Part shown: positions 15,935-22,973 of the stretch, one piece after another
How the letters are laid out: the number at the start of each line of letters is the position of its first letter
Numbering within the stretch: position 1 is the stretch's first letter
Origin: Cytophagales bacterium
Lineage (GTDB): Bacteria > Bacteroidota > Bacteroidia > Cytophagales > UBA9547
Reading direction: 5' to 3'
DNA: 46,486 nt
NCBI GenBank assembly: GCA_013297755.1
Contig: JAAFIH010000033.1
Location: 1 to 46,486 of the forward strand
The notes under the pieces: model-generated
Told to the model about the DNA's origin: nothing
What the model saw: only the letters and a program-made list of their open reading frames with translations
The model's database searches: none
Program-made: the position numbers and the translations under genes

Positions 15935-16684
15935 TTACTTAATTATCAAATCCAAGTTTAGGTCTTTGAAAAAGTCCAGAGATACATTATTTAGTCTAGT
16001 TGGTTCAAACGATTCATTTATGAAATCTACATTAAATGTATTTTTGAAAATTGCAACCCAAATAGGTGCTGTTTGTGAATTACAATACTTTTGACTGACA
16101 AATAAATTTACTAATTCAGTCGCAATAGGACTTTTGTAATTCACTTTATTCCAAAGATATTTACCATTTATCAGGCTTACTACAGGATTACTTTCAAGTG
16201 TTTTTCTTTTTTCGAGTAAATATTTTAAAAGTAAATTATATCGTTCTGTACCTAATACATCCTCTAAAGTTTGTTCTTTTTCTATTTGTTTTTTAGTCTT
16301 TTTGGGTTCGGGTGTTGGTGTGGTAATTTTTGAATTATCTAACTCCCAAGTAGTTGAAAACAAATGAATTTCTTTTATGTTTGGTAATCCATCATCGTCT
16401 AATCCATCTACAATAAGTCTATTTGCACTAAAAAAGCAATTATCATAAAGCCATTTTGTAATATCTTTTTTATGTGATTCGCTCCAAAATTCGTGTTGAA
16501 TTTCTTTACAAATACGGTGTACGTTCAAAATAAATACCATAGTAAAATCTTTATCCTCAAACGATTTTACTTCTGTTAGCATTTCTTTGAGATATGTTGA
16601 TGGATTTTCATAACCGTCCATTTTTGATAATTCCAAAAGTGTTTTTTTTAACTTTTCTTTTGTGTAATCTAGTTTATTTGGCAT
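15935..16684 (-). CDS. Element hypothetical protein downstream of integrase
   Basis: This 249-residue soluble protein has two apparent parts. The first is a helical N-terminal region (about 1-115). A proline- and lysine-rich linker PTPEPKKTKKQIEKEQ follows, and then a C-terminal part (about 140-249) with KYLWNKVNYKSPIATELVNL and WVAIFKNTF. It begins 5 bases after the integrase stop, so the two genes are co-transcribed. I do not recognise a named family. Its position suggests a role tied to integration or excision. Confidence 0.55.
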   Translation of the reverse strand: MPNKLDYTKEKLKKTLLELSKMDGYENPSTYLKEMLTEVKSFEDKDFTMVFILNVHRICKEIQHEFWSESHKKDITKWLYDNCFFSANRLIVDGLDDDGLPNIKEIHLFSTTWELDNSKITTPTPEPKKTKKQIEKEQTLEDVLGTERYNLLLKYLLEKRKTLESNPVVSLINGKYLWNKVNYKSPIATELVNLFVSQKYCNSQTAPIWVAIFKNTFNVDFINESFEPTRLNNVSLDFFKDLNLDLIIK

Positions 16685-16689
16685 ATTAT

Positions 16690-17940
16690 TTAAAATTTTT
16701 GGTAAGCATTTTGTACGTCTGTGTCATCTACTTTTACATAGTCTTTAAATTGTTCGTATGAGCGGTGTCCGCTTACTTTCATAATCAATTCATGTTTTAT
16801 ACCTTGCATGAGTGAAAGGGTGCAAAAGGTTCTACGACCTGTATGGCTACTTATTAGGTTGTATCTAAAATCGGTTTGCGTGGTTTTGGTTTTGCCACTC
16901 ATGGTAACCCAAGCATGAATGTTATCAAAGCATCCTACCATTTGGCAAACTTCTTTGAGGTAGTCATTAAATCTTTGGTTTGAAATTATAGGTAAGCCCT
17001 TTGGGTATTTTTCATTGATTAGCGTAAGGTGCTTTTTTAGTTTTGGATGTAGTGGTATGCTTACCAGTTCGTTTGTTTTTTGTTGGTAGATTTTTATTTC
17101 AGTTTCGGTAATATTATTTTTATCAAGCACTTTATCCAAATCACTAAATCTTTGCCCTGTAAGTATTTCGAGTAAAAATAAATCTCTCACGCTTTCGAGC
17201 CTTTTGTTTTGGCTCAAATCATAGTTTGCAAGTGTTTCTACTTCACTTTCTTTTAAAGCTATTTTAAAGGGTTCTAGTGTATCTAAATAATCAAAGTCAT
17301 CTACATTGATACTAGCTTGTAAATGCTTTTCTTTGATTCCAAAACGCAAAAATTGCTTAATCTTTTTGAGGTACTTGTTTGTGGTGCTATTGTTAAAGCC
17401 CAAATCACTCACAAAATATTTATCTCTCATTTGCTCCCAAAATGATAAATTCAAGTTTTCTAATTTTAGGGCTTTGTATTTGGTTTGATAGTTGGTTAAA
17501 TGGTTTTGAGTGGCTTTAATGCTTTCGAGCGTTCCATCTGTCCAAGATTCAATATTTTTTGTAATGAATAAGTCAAAAAGTATCTCCAAAGACATTTCGG
17601 GTTCTTTGGGAGTTTTTTCTATTCGCTTGTAATACTCCAGTTTGATTTGTTCTAAGGTGTAAGGCTTTTGTAAACTTTCAAATTCGGTATGAATTTTTGC
17701 CAAAAGTGTTTCGTTTGTTTTTAAAGCACTTGAATACAAAAAATACATTTCGTTACCTTTTTTTACTAAATCTTTATGTTTTCCAGTTCTACTATTGCAA
17801 TAAGCTGTAATAAAATTCATTCCAGTTGCAAAACGCATCCTACCAAGTTCTTTGTTTGATATTGAAACATAAACAATACTTTGGCTTTTGGCTTTGGGAG
17901 TAAGCAAATAAAATGAAATATTTAGTTTTTTTAGGTTCAA
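16690..17940 (-). CDS. Tyrosine recombinase (site-specific integrase)
   Basis: This 416-residue protein of the Bacteroidota phage-integrase type has an N-terminal arm-binding part, a SAM-like core-binding domain (about 115-215) and a C-terminal catalytic domain. Catalytic residues are visible: R264 in LTGQRFSDL, H366 and R369 in SSHTGRR, H392 in SGHRSYEQF, and the nucleophile Y401. It lies at the right end next to attR and is transcribed inward. It is presumed to integrate the element at the tRNA-Glu 3' end. All key residues are intact, so activity is likely. Confidence 0.93.
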   Translation of the reverse strand: MNLKKLNISFYLLTPKAKSQSIVYVSISNKELGRMRFATGMNFITAYCNSRTGKHKDLVKKGNEMYFLYSSALKTNETLLAKIHTEFESLQKPYTLEQIKLEYYKRIEKTPKEPEMSLEILFDLFITKNIESWTDGTLESIKATQNHLTNYQTKYKALKLENLNLSFWEQMRDKYFVSDLGFNNSTTNKYLKKIKQFLRFGIKEKHLQASINVDDFDYLDTLEPFKIALKESEVETLANYDLSQNKRLESVRDLFLLEILTGQRFSDLDKVLDKNNITETEIKIYQQKTNELVSIPLHPKLKKHLTLINEKYPKGLPIISNQRFNDYLKEVCQMVGCFDNIHAWVTMSGKTKTTQTDFRYNLISSHTGRRTFCTLSLMQGIKHELIMKVSGHRSYEQFKDYVKVDDTDVQNAYQKF

Positions 17941-17962
17941 GTTCTTTTTGTAATTGTTTATG

Positions 17963-17993
17963 CAAATATATTAATTGATAATAACATTGACAA
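17963..17993 (-). promoter_or_regulatory. Integrase promoter
   Basis: On the minus strand TTG (17991-17993), a 20-base spacer and TATATTTG (17963-17970) stand 22 bases before the integrase start. A second TATATTTG copy at 17991-17998 overlaps the -33 box. Confidence 0.55.
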
Positions 17994-18052
17994 ATATAAC
18001 TAACTTTATTTAACAACATTTGTATTTATCTAACACAATAAATTCATAACTA

Positions 18053-18081
18053 CTTGATAGTCAGTAGTATTGATAGTTAGA
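18053..18081. repeat. Short direct repeats near attR
   Basis: ttgatagt occurs twice with a 16-base period, interleaved with cagtagt-like sequence. The position inside the right end suggests arm-type integrase binding sites. The rest of 17941-18111 holds the int promoter and no gene. Confidence 0.3.
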
Positions 18082-18111
18082 TATTGTACTATAAAGTATA
18101 AGGTTTTAGTT

Positions 18112-18126
18112 CCCTTAGGACTACAT
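18112..18126 (+). mobile_element. Right attachment site (attR core)
   Basis: This is an exact copy of cccttaggactacat from the tRNA-Glu 3' end. Only the T-arm remnant and acceptor half are present, so there is no second functional tRNA. Confidence 0.75.
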
Positions 18127-18270
18127 TTAGAGTTGGTTTTCGGGTAGTTAAATACTTAAATTGACATCTAAAAGTAACATAAAAAGCCTTACGAATCAAA
18201 TTTGTAAGGCTTTTTTGTTGGTATTTCTTTTAAAAATCAAAATTTCTATTTTTTAGCCATTCCACATTTA
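18127..18270. mobile_element. Decayed left end of a second related element
   Basis: Sequence just outside attR parallels the element's own left end (13040-13175). It shares gttgg/gttga, gtagttaaa/cagttacaa and aaattgaca, the terminator aagccttacg with trailing Ts, and aaaatttctatt with a minus-strand TGGAATGG. The equivalent of the C-terminal codons WNGKQIEI carries a stop here. It is best read as the remnant of an earlier integration at the same site. 18271-18420 shows nothing further. Confidence 0.5.
18182..18216 (+). terminator. Terminator-like hairpin beyond attR
   Basis: The stem aaaagccttac/gtaaggctttt has an 11-base loop followed by Ts. It is a diverged copy of the hairpin at 13098-13131. 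Confidence 0.6.
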
Positions 18271-18420
18271 CAGTTCAAAAAAGTGGTAAAGCCCCAAAAA
18301 TTTTGTATTTGGGAATTTAACCTTAGATAGTAATAGATGTTGAAAATTACAAATTTCGCCATATTTTAGTGATTTTTTAATCAATTTGTACTAAAATTGG
18401 GTATTCTTGTTACATCTAGT

Positions 18421-19707
18421 TTATTCTTTTTTAATTATATTTCGTGGCTTTATAAGTAACCTCAACGATTGATCATAAGTAAAATAATTCCAAACCCAAT
18501 TGATAAAGATCAAAACACGGTTTTTGACCCCAATAATGGAGATTAAATGCACAAACATCCAGGTAAGCCATGCAAAAAAACCTTGAAATTTAATAAAGGG
18601 TAGCTCCACAACAGCTAAGTTGCGACCTATTGTAGCCATACTACCCAAATCTTTGTATTTGAATGGTTTAAGTGGCTGATTTTTGAGTTTTTGGATAAAA
18701 TTATATGCTAAATTCTTGCCTTGTTGCATAGCAGGTTGTGCCATTTGAGGGTGGCCATTTTGGTATTTTTCTTCCATTAAACAAGCAATATCACCCAGTG
18801 CAAATACCTCATCAAAGCCCTCGATGGCATTAAAATCATTGACTTTGATACGATTTCCTTTCGTATATATGTGGTCTGGCAAACCATTAATTTTGTTTGG
18901 AGCAACCCCAGCAGCCCAAATAAGGGTATGTGTAGGAATTGGATTTTCGGTGTTTGTAATCACAAACTGACCATCGTAATCCAAAACTCTAATATTTGTT
19001 TTTACAATAACACCCAATTTTTCGAGATATTGCTGAGATTTGTTGCTTGAAATATCTGACATAGTGCCAAGCGTTTTGGAAGAACCTTCGAGCAAGTAAA
19101 TATTCATTTCCGAAAAATCTAGTTCGGGGTAGTCTTTAGGTAAAATTGTTTTTTTCATTTCGGCTAAAGTTCCTGAAATTTCGACCCCAGTAGGCCCACC
19201 ACCAGCCACTACTATTGTCATCAATTTTTGTTTAACCTCTGGGTTGGTTTCGATGAGTGCTTTTTCTAAGTTTTGTAGAATATAATTTCGGAGATACAAT
19301 GCTTCTGACACTGATTTCATTGGAATTGCATGATTAGCAATATTTTTCATGCCAAAATAGTTGGTGTCGCAACCCATAGCCAATACTAAATAATCGTAAT
19401 TTATTACTCCTAAATCTGTATTTACGATTTTTAATGAAGTATCTACCCCATATACTAAGGCAATACGAATATGGATATTTTTTTTATTTTGAAATATCTT
19501 ACGTAATGGAAACGAAATGGCACTTGGCTCAAGACCAGCAGTAGCCACTTGATAAAACAAGGGTTGAAACTGATGGTAATTGTTTTTATCTAATATTATT
19601 ACTTGATAGTCAGATTTTTGTAATTGAGTAGCTAGTTCTAAACCTGCAAAACCAGCTCCTACAATTACTATACGTTTTTGGTTTGTTTTGGGGATATTTA
19701 TTTCCAT
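18421..19707 (-). CDS. ndh: Type II NADH:quinone oxidoreductase
   Basis: This 428-residue FAD protein has a first dinucleotide-binding motif IVIVGAGFAGLELATQL near residues 13-29 and a second, VVAGGGPTGVEISGTLAEM. It also has the FAD-contact segment EVFALGDIACL and the family signature HQFQPLFYQVATAGLEPSAI. The C-terminus (FAWLTWMFVHLISIIGVKNR) is amphipathic or hydrophobic and matches membrane attachment. The family oxidises NADH and reduces quinone without pumping protons. It is a monocistronic-looking gene on the minus strand, 33 bases downstream of the SDR gene start of the neighbouring unit. Confidence 0.88.
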   Translation of the reverse strand: MEINIPKTNQKRIVIVGAGFAGLELATQLQKSDYQVIILDKNNYHQFQPLFYQVATAGLEPSAISFPLRKIFQNKKNIHIRIALVYGVDTSLKIVNTDLGVINYDYLVLAMGCDTNYFGMKNIANHAIPMKSVSEALYLRNYILQNLEKALIETNPEVKQKLMTIVVAGGGPTGVEISGTLAEMKKTILPKDYPELDFSEMNIYLLEGSSKTLGTMSDISSNKSQQYLEKLGVIVKTNIRVLDYDGQFVITNTENPIPTHTLIWAAGVAPNKINGLPDHIYTKGNRIKVNDFNAIEGFDEVFALGDIACLMEEKYQNGHPQMAQPAMQQGKNLAYNFIQKLKNQPLKPFKYKDLGSMATIGRNLAVVELPFIKFQGFFAWLTWMFVHLISIIGVKNRVLIFINWVWNYFTYDQSLRLLIKPRNIIKKE

Positions 19708-19740
19708 TTTTTTATATTTTATGAAAGTAAAAGGTAATAT

Positions 19741-20709
19741 TTATTCAAAATCTTGTGGCGACTTAGATTTCCAATCTATCAACGATTTTTCAAAGTCGTA
19801 ATTAAATTCAAAATTCATTTCAATCAGTTTTTTAGGATAAATATGTGTAGGCCTGGCCACTTTTTTTACTCTTTCTGGGTGAATGCCATTCAGATTTGGT
19901 TTTATTTTGTGTAAAATTGTAGCAACAATTTTTAGCAGAAACATTGGTATTCGTATGATTTTGGCATTTGTTCCTAGATTTCTATTTATTGTTTCTATCA
20001 TTTTGCCCAGAGGCAAAGTGTCTTTTTCTACATAATTATATGTAAAAATTTTGGGAGAACTATTGATAGCAAACACAATACTTTCGCAAAGACCAAATAC
20101 ATATCCGTAAGATTTTTTTATTTTTGGTGATACAGGCAAGAAAAAATATCCTTTTTTCACAGCTTTTATCATTCGTAATATATTGCCAGGATCGCCTGGC
20201 CCATATATTACGCCAGGTCTTACTATAACCAATTTATGAATGTTATTTTTTTCGGCCCAAATTTTGTGAATGTACTCTGCATTAAGTTTAGAAACGCCAT
20301 AAGGAGTATTGGGTTGTGGCAAACAATACTCGTCTGTCTGGCTCAAAGTAGGCCCATAAGGCGAAATACTTGAAGTAAAAAAAATATTAGTACACCCTAC
20401 TTTTTCGGCAAATAAAGTAATATTTTCGGCACCTGCTATATTTGTTTCAAAATACTCATGGCTTTGATGGCCAGGTTCTCGGTGAATAGCTGCAAAATTG
20501 AAAATCCATTCTACTGGATGCTTTAAAATAGATATTGGTATAGGTTTTCGTACATCAATAAAGTTGAAAATTACATTTTCATTGTTTTTTAAAGGCGATT
20601 CTTTAATATCGGCAATGTAAACGGTAGAAAAAATAGCATGGTTTAATAAATATTCTGAAAGCTTAGTGCCAATATAACCAGAACCACCAAAAATAATACA
20701 AGCTGTCAT
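19741..20709 (-). CDS. NAD-dependent epimerase/dehydratase (extended SDR)
   Basis: This 322-residue protein has the Rossmann motif GGSGYIGTKL at the N-terminus. FTSSISPYG supplies the serine, and YGVSK supplies the catalytic tyrosine and lysine. VRPGVIYGPGDPGNILRMI is a substrate-loop signature of sugar-nucleotide epimerases. The exact substrate is not readable. The start overlaps the stop of the glycosyltransferase by one base, so the two are translationally coupled and probably serve surface polysaccharide or glycan synthesis. Confidence 0.85.
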   Translation of the reverse strand: MTACIIFGGSGYIGTKLSEYLLNHAIFSTVYIADIKESPLKNNENVIFNFIDVRKPIPISILKHPVEWIFNFAAIHREPGHQSHEYFETNIAGAENITLFAEKVGCTNIFFTSSISPYGPTLSQTDEYCLPQPNTPYGVSKLNAEYIHKIWAEKNNIHKLVIVRPGVIYGPGDPGNILRMIKAVKKGYFFLPVSPKIKKSYGYVFGLCESIVFAINSSPKIFTYNYVEKDTLPLGKMIETINRNLGTNAKIIRIPMFLLKIVATILHKIKPNLNGIHPERVKKVARPTHIYPKKLIEMNFEFNYDFEKSLIDWKSKSPQDFE

Positions 20710-21833
20710 TATTGAATTGAATTTTTAAATTTTTGATATTTTAATTTTACAAATATATCAAATTCATTTCTAAATCTTACAATATCAAATTTTTCTGCAT
20801 GTTTTCTTATAGTCCTTGGGTTGAATATTTCGTAATTTTTTTCAAATTTTATGATACATTCAGTAATACTTTCTATGGTTTGATCTTCAAATAAGTATCC
20901 ACTTATGCCATTGGCTACTGTTTCTTTGCAACCACCTTTGGCCAAAGCCAATACTGGTGTGCCACAGGCCATAGCCTCTACTGGTGTGATGCCAAAATCT
21001 TCGATTGCTGCAAATACAAACGCTTTGGCTCGCTGCATATTGTTTTTTAATACTTCAAAACTTTGAAACCCAAGAAAGGTAATATTGGGATATTTTTGTT
21101 TAGTTATTTTTTCGAAATCAGGCCCATCCCCTATCACAACGAGTTGTTTGTCAGGCATTTGAGCAAAAGTAGCTACTATCAAATCTATTTTTTTGTAGGG
21201 TACAAACCTAGAAGCTGTCAAATAAAAATCCTCTTTTTTGTCGCATAATTCAAATTTTGTAGTGTCCACAGGTGGGTAGATGGTTGTAGAAAATCTATGA
21301 TACACTCTTCGGATTCTACGACCAATAAAATCAGAATTTGATACAAAATAATCGACTTTATTGGACGAAGCCACATCCCATAGTCTTAGGTAATGAAGTG
21401 ATAATCTGGCAAAAAGCCCTTTTAATCCCCAGCCTAGTTTGGCTTCTCGTAAATATTGATGGTACAAATCCCAAGCATAGCGTACTGGAGAATGGCAGTA
21501 AGAAATATGTAATTGTTCGGAATTAGTAAGTACTCCTTTTGATACTGCATGATTACTTGAAATGATGATATCGTAACCTGTCAAATCTAATTGCTCGATG
21601 GCAAAGGGCATCAAAGGAAAATAATTACGATACCATTTTTTGGAAAATGGCAATTTTTGAATAAAAGTGGTTTTTACGGTTTTATTTTTTATAAAAAATT
21701 TGAGGTCTTGGGGCAAAAATTCTACTACTGCAAACAAATCTGCCTCAGGATAGATGTTGAGTAATTGTTCTACTACTTTTTCAGAACCTGAGTAGTCTAC
21801 AAACCATTCATGTATGATAGCTATTTTTGGCAA
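20709..21833 (-). CDS. Glycosyltransferase family 4
   Basis: This 374-residue GT-B enzyme has an N-terminal HEWFVDYSGSEKVVEQLL acceptor-side motif. The middle part reads YCHSPVRYAWDLYHQYLREA, and YFLTASRFVPYKKIDLIV (here YLTASRFVPYKK) precedes the donor domain. The EX7E-type site is FAAIEDFGITPVEAMACGTP, typical of WbaZ-like mannosyl or related transferases. It is cytoplasmic or membrane-associated and transfers sugar from a nucleotide donor. The start codon lies only 11 bases from an 18-unit heptamer array, which could affect expression. Confidence 0.9.
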   Translation of the reverse strand: MPKIAIIHEWFVDYSGSEKVVEQLLNIYPEADLFAVVEFLPQDLKFFIKNKTVKTTFIQKLPFSKKWYRNYFPLMPFAIEQLDLTGYDIIISSNHAVSKGVLTNSEQLHISYCHSPVRYAWDLYHQYLREAKLGWGLKGLFARLSLHYLRLWDVASSNKVDYFVSNSDFIGRRIRRVYHRFSTTIYPPVDTTKFELCDKKEDFYLTASRFVPYKKIDLIVATFAQMPDKQLVVIGDGPDFEKITKQKYPNITFLGFQSFEVLKNNMQRAKAFVFAAIEDFGITPVEAMACGTPVLALAKGGCKETVANGISGYLFEDQTIESITECIIKFEKNYEIFNPRTIRKHAEKFDIVRFRNEFDIFVKLKYQKFKNSIQ

Positions 21834-21844
21834 GTTTATATTAA

Positions 21845-21970
21845 GGTTAATGGTTAATGGTTAATGGTTAATGGTTAATGGTTAATGGTTAATGGTTAAT
21901 GGTTAATAGTTAATGGTTAATGGTTAATGGTTAATGGTTAATGGTTAATGGTTAATGGTTAATGGTTAAT
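21845..21970. repeat. Heptanucleotide tandem array (GGTTAAT)18
   Basis: Eighteen 7-bp units make exactly 126 bp, and only one unit differs (agttaat at 21908-21914). It occupies the leader or promoter zone of the glycosyltransferase gene, ending 11 bases from its start. Between this array and the next (21971-22137) lies AT-rich sequence without an ORF. Confidence 0.95.
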
Positions 21971-22137
21971 ATTAGTAAATTTAAAATTTTTTGATTAAAT
22001 TTTTAAAAAAATATTATAAATTTTTAGAATTTAAGATTATAATTCAAAACTGAAATTCAAATTTGTATTTCAAAATTTGTATTTCAAAATTTTCAGATAG
22101 AAAAATAAGCTGTATGCTCAATTTTTTACCATTCAGC

Positions 22138-22333
22138 CTATTACCTATTACCTATTACCTATTACCTATTACCTATTACCTATTACCTATTACCTATTAC
22201 CTATTACCTATTACCTATTACCTATTACCTATTACCTATTACCTTTAACCTATTACCTTTAACCTATTACCTATTACCTTTAACCTATTACCTTTAACCT
22301 ATTACCTTTAACCTATTACCTTTAACCTTACCT
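22138..22333. repeat. Heptanucleotide tandem array (CTATTAC/CTTTAAC)28
   Basis: About 28 seven-base units are present. The first part is uniform ctattac, and the later part mixes in cttttaac-like units as cttTAAC alternating with ctattac. On the minus strand it reads ggtaata/ggttaaa, similar to the first array but in inverted orientation. It ends 10 bases before the Nfu gene stop. Confidence 0.93.
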
Positions 22334-22343
22334 ACAATAGTTG

Positions 22344-22919
22344 CTAAATACCTTCTGCTACTACTTCTTTTACCTCTGGTAGCATAGACATAAGTAGTCG
22401 TTCGATGCCCCCTTTAAGGGTGGCTGTAGACGATGGGCAGCCACTACAAGCCCCTTGAAGTTGGACTTTTACGGTTCCATTTTCAAAGGAATGAAAAATA
22501 ATATTTCCTCCATCAGATTCTACGGCTGGTCGTACATATTCATCCAAAATACCTTTAATTTTTTTTACAGACTCAGAATCCTCTGGGTTTGTATCGCTTG
22601 TGAGTTCATCAAGCAAGAGGGGTTTGCCTTCTTCTAAATATCCCTTAATAAATAATTTTAAAATAGTAGCTACCTCTGGCCATTCGGTGGCTTCTTCTTT
22701 GGTAATGGTAATAAAATTAGATGAAATAAAAACTCGCTTTACAAAATTATATCTAAACAAATCCAAGGCCAAAGGACATCTTGCAGCAGCCATCGGGCCG
22801 GAGAAATCAATACTTTTGCCTTCGGGTAGTAGTAAAAAATCTACCATAAACTTCATAGAATGAGGATTAGGATTAGATTCTGTATATACGTTTACAAGTT
22901 GAGGGATAGTATTTGTCAT
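22344..22919 (-). CDS. NifU/Nfu-type Fe-S cluster scaffold protein
   Basis: This 191-residue protein has an N-terminal Nfu_N domain (about 8-95, with PNPHSMKFMVDF) and a C-terminal NifU domain (about 117-185) carrying C158-S-G-C161 in ACSGCPSSTATLKGGIERLL. The two cysteines bind a 4Fe-4S cluster between subunits for delivery to apo-proteins. It lacks the A-type fold of E. coli NfuA. It lies between the heptamer arrays and topA with a 54-base gap to topA, and is read in the same direction. Confidence 0.9.
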   Translation of the reverse strand: MTNTIPQLVNVYTESNPNPHSMKFMVDFLLLPEGKSIDFSGPMAAARCPLALDLFRYNFVKRVFISSNFITITKEEATEWPEVATILKLFIKGYLEEGKPLLLDELTSDTNPEDSESVKKIKGILDEYVRPAVESDGGNIIFHSFENGTVKVQLQGACSGCPSSTATLKGGIERLLMSMLPEVKEVVAEGI

Positions 22920-22973
22920 TTTATTTATCTTAAATTTATTACTAAAATAATTTTAAATATGAGTTCTAATATA

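Larger units (their letters stand above)
13040..18111. mobile_element. Integrated genetic element in tRNA-Glu, about 5.1 kb
   Basis: The DNA between the two 15-bp att repeats carries a five-gene minus-strand run (excisionase-like HTH, HTH protein, 53-residue ORF, probable replication initiator, 87-residue ORF). It also carries a plus-strand hicAB pair, an unknown gene and an int gene at the right end. No relaxase, capsid or transposase is visible. It therefore looks like a small integrative element or satellite with its own replication gene, stabilised by HicAB. Confidence 0.8.

Noticed and set aside
18112-18126. Second tRNA-Glu gene
   Set aside because: Only the acceptor end and part of the T arm are present. 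It is the attachment-site copy.
22063-22248. Plus-strand ORF encoding a repeated LLPITYY peptide
   Set aside because: It is a translation of the 7-bp tandem array and has no independent support.
21845-22333. CRISPR array
   Set aside because: The units are 7-bp contiguous tandem repeats without spacers, and no cas genes are present.
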